This document shows positions 5,499 to 6,538 of a DNA stretch of 6,538 nt, one piece after another. Both the position numbers and the translations under genes were made by a program. Numbering within the stretch: position 1 is the first letter of the stretch; the number at the start of each line of letters is the position of its first letter. Source of the DNA: Candidatus Methanosuratincola petrocarbonis (ex Vanwonterghem et al. 2016) (GTDB lineage Archaea; Thermoproteota; Methanomethylicia; Methanomethylicales; Methanomethylicaceae); the NCBI GenBank assembly GCA_001717015.1, contig MAGV01000071.1, positions 1 to 6,538 on the forward strand, in the 5' to 3' direction. The notes beneath the pieces are model-generated. The model made no database searches. It saw nothing but the letters and a program-made list of their open reading frames with translations, and was not told where the DNA came from.

Positions 5499-5522
5499 TT
5501 CGGCGCCGAAAGGCGCTTTTTT
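5499..5522. promoter_or_regulatory. 12-base perfect palindrome and GAAA-loop hairpin beside divergent TATA boxes
   Basis: TTCGGCGCCGAA at 5499-5510 is a perfect 12-base palindrome, the shape of a dimeric repressor operator. Overlapping it, GCGCC (5503-5507), GAAA (5508-5511) and GGCGC (5512-5516) form a five-pair hairpin with a GNRA-type loop, followed by T6 (5517-5522). The T6 is also the start of the creatininase-gene TATA box. The element lies between the two divergent TATA boxes, about 15 bases from one and abutting the other. Confidence 0.5.
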
Positions 5523-5528
5523 ATATGC
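5516..5528 (+). promoter_or_regulatory. TATA box of the creatininase-family gene
   Basis: CTTTTTTATATGC on the plus strand, about 40 bases before the ATG at 5563. The predicted start point near 5547 leaves a leader of some 15 bases that just includes the GAGGGTG ribosome binding site at 5549-5555. Confidence 0.6.
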
Positions 5529-5548
5529 CCGCCCGCAAAGCTATCGCA

Positions 5549-5555
5549 GAGGGTG
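5549..5555 (+). promoter_or_regulatory. Shine-Dalgarno site of the creatininase-family gene
   Basis: GAGGGTG, 7 bases before the ATG at 5563; it supports this start. Confidence 0.6.
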
Positions 5556-5562
5556 TCCCTTT

Positions 5563-6273
5563 ATGATCCTGAAGGACATGAATGGGTTTGACTTTGAGAG
5601 GGTGGACAAGTCTGTCGCCATACTGCCTATCGGCAGCATAGAGAGGCACGGAGACCACCTCCCACTGGGGACGGACAGCGAGCTGCCCGAGCACATCGCT
5701 TGCAGGGCTGCAGAGCTGACCGGCGCGATCGTGCTGCCGACTATATTTTACGGATCCTGCCACGCTATGCGCGGGTTCCCCGGGACCTTCGACATCGACT
5801 CGGAGGTCCTCTTCAAATACATCGAATGCGTCCTGGAGGAGGCGTGGCGCAATGGCATCAGGCTCGTAGTTGCCCTGAATGGCCATGGTGGCAATTCGAC
5901 CCCGATTCAGATGGCAGCCAGGCAGGCAGCCAGAAGGACGGGGCTCTCAGTGGTGGTGCTCGATTGGTGGAAGGACCTCGGGACAGGGAAGAAGGACCTC
6001 TTCTCCTCCCCAGGCCATGCAGGGGAGGACGAGACGAGCGCAATGCTGGCTGTCGACGAGGGCAAGGTCAATATATACCTTGCGGGCAGGCACGAGGTCA
6101 CTTACCCTGATGTGAAAGTGTACTCGAAGAAGATCGACGAGCGGCTCTACGAGATCGCCCTCACCGGCGATGCCAAGAAGGCGACCAAGGAGAAGGGCGA
6201 AGAGCTGATCTCCGCAGTTGTTGAAGACCTCGCCAAGGTCATAGCGGAAGTGCGCAGGATGCTCGGGCTCTGA
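5563..6273 (+). CDS. Creatininase/creatinine amidohydrolase-family metalloenzyme
   Basis: A 236-residue metal-dependent amidohydrolase of the creatininase family, which includes creatininase, the archaeal formamide hydrolase ArfB and the mycofactocin peptidase MftE. Metal-site motifs are intact: IGSIERHGDHLPLGTDS gives Glu27, His29 and Asp38; LNGHGGN (105-111) gives His108; and PGHAGEDETSAML (150-162) gives His152 with Glu155/Glu157. The family's FYGSCHAMRGFPGTFDI segment is at 62-78. Length fits (230-260 typical). Archaeal ArfB usually has an ENHG-type motif where this protein has ERHG, so I would not assign the riboflavin/F420 role. No mycofactocin genes are nearby. The real substrate is unknown. 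It has its own promoter and is followed after 46 bases by a YjbQ-family gene on the same strand. Confidence 0.88.
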   Translation: MILKDMNGFDFERVDKSVAILPIGSIERHGDHLPLGTDSELPEHIACRAAELTGAIVLPTIFYGSCHAMRGFPGTFDIDSEVLFKYIECVLEEAWRNGIRLVVALNGHGGNSTPIQMAARQAARRTGLSVVVLDWWKDLGTGKKDLFSSPGHAGEDETSAMLAVDEGKVNIYLAGRHEVTYPDVKVYSKKIDERLYEIALTGDAKKATKEKGEELISAVVEDLAKVIAEVRRMLGL

Positions 6274-6286
6274 TCGGGGAGCCTCA

Positions 6287-6296
6287 ACTTTTTACG
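6287..6296 (+). promoter_or_regulatory. TATA-like box for a leaderless YjbQ-family transcript
   Basis: ACTTTTTACG lies with its centre about 28 bases before the GTG at 6320, the distance expected between an archaeal TATA box and a transcription start. There is no Shine-Dalgarno match in the 20 bases before the GTG. Together these suggest transcription begins at or next to the start codon. The T5 could also weakly terminate the upstream gene. Confidence 0.4.
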
Positions 6297-6319
6297 CCAC
6301 CTTTCCCAAATTATTCCTG

Positions 6320-6538
6320 GTGTCAAACCTGAGGGCATTCACAACGCACCTGACCATCAACACAGGGAAGAGGAGGGAAGTAATCAACATAACTGGGAAG
6401 ATCCAGGGCGCGGTGACCGAGAGCGGGATCACCGATGGGCTTTGCGTGGTCTTCACGACCCACTCCACGAGCGCAATAATAGTCAATGAGGATGAGGAAG
6501 GGCTCAAATCGGACATTCTCAAAAAGACCGCAGAGGAC
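6320..6538 (+). CDS. YjbQ / UPF0047 family protein (3' part cut by window edge)
   Basis: The first 73 codons of a YjbQ-family protein, a small trimeric fold of about 130-140 residues; some members have been reported to have weak thiamine-phosphate synthase activity, but the true role is unsettled. The visible part has the N-terminal strand with FTTHLTINTGKRREVINIT (7-25), then SGITDGLCVVFTTHSTSAII (35-54), and NEDEEGLKSDIL (56-67), the family's conserved THSTxAIxxNExExGL signature. The histidine-rich C-terminal motif lies outside the window. GTG 6320 is the only likely start: no ATG or GTG lies between it and the preceding gene in this frame. No ribosome binding site is seen. Confidence 0.85.
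   Translation, partial: MSNLRAFTTHLTINTGKRREVINITGKIQGAVTESGITDGLCVVFTTHSTSAIIVNEDEEGLKSDILKKTAED

Noticed and set aside
5563..6273. Assignment of the creatininase-family gene as ArfB or MftE
   Set aside because: The ERHG motif differs from the ENHG-type motif expected for archaeal ArfB, and no mycofactocin or F420/riboflavin genes are adjacent. Only the family call is supported.
1..6538. CRISPR array, insertion sequence, toxin-antitoxin or defence system
   Set aside because: No regularly spaced repeats, transposase motifs, terminal repeats or defence-gene domains were seen. All genes are conserved housekeeping or metabolic types with similar base composition.

Overview
The window looks like ordinary archaeal chromosome, probably from the TACK side (Thaumarchaeota, Aigarchaeota, Bathyarchaeia or Verstraetearchaeota-like). 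The reasons are: Shine-Dalgarno sites combined with A/T-rich TATA-like boxes about 25-60 bases upstream of starts, a T-tract terminator, frequent AGG/AGA arginine codons, and a protein set that is archaeal in character (Ygr210-type Obg GTPase with a TGS domain, Hjc-type nuclease with a C-terminal extension, HdrD-type iron-sulfur protein, PDCD5-like small basic protein). A GrpE gene argues against a typical hyperthermophilic crenarchaeon. Base composition is fairly GC-rich by eye. The lineage call is inference and cannot be settled from this sequence alone.

Layout, left to right. Bases 1-568 (minus) hold almost all of grpE, running off the left edge. It is divergent from a 378-residue HdrD-type iron-sulfur protein (702-1838, plus), with two TATA-like boxes in the 133-base gap. 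That gene ends in a long T-rich tract (1841-1869). Next comes a separately promoted small basic protein (1885-2280, minus). Then there is a tightly packed minus-strand set, read right to left: a TIGR00266/AIM24-family protein (4173-3481), a Nudix ADP-ribose pyrophosphatase-like enzyme (3484-2936, ATGA overlap) and an Hjc-like Holliday-junction resolvase (2935-2405, starting directly after the Nudix stop). Upstream of these, 51 bases away, lies an Obg-family GTPase (5442-4225, minus). A 120-base divergent promoter region separates it from a creatininase-family amidohydrolase (5563-6273, plus). A YjbQ-family gene (6320 onward, plus) runs off the right edge and looks leaderless.

How the genes relate. 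The window mixes protein folding (GrpE), electron transfer (HdrD-like), ribosome-associated GTPase, nucleotide clean-up (Nudix) and DNA recombination (Hjc) functions. Only the AIM24-Nudix-Hjc set shows sequence evidence of being co-expressed (overlapping or abutting genes). No tRNA, rRNA, CRISPR array, insertion sequence, toxin-antitoxin pair or defence module was seen. Coding density is high and no gene-free stretch exceeds about 135 bases. I do not see a clear new biological system. The best leads are the coupled AIM24-Nudix-Hjc operon, the small PDCD5-like protein with an extra C-terminal part, the orphan HdrD-like protein with complete cluster ligands, and dyad sequences placed next to TATA boxes.
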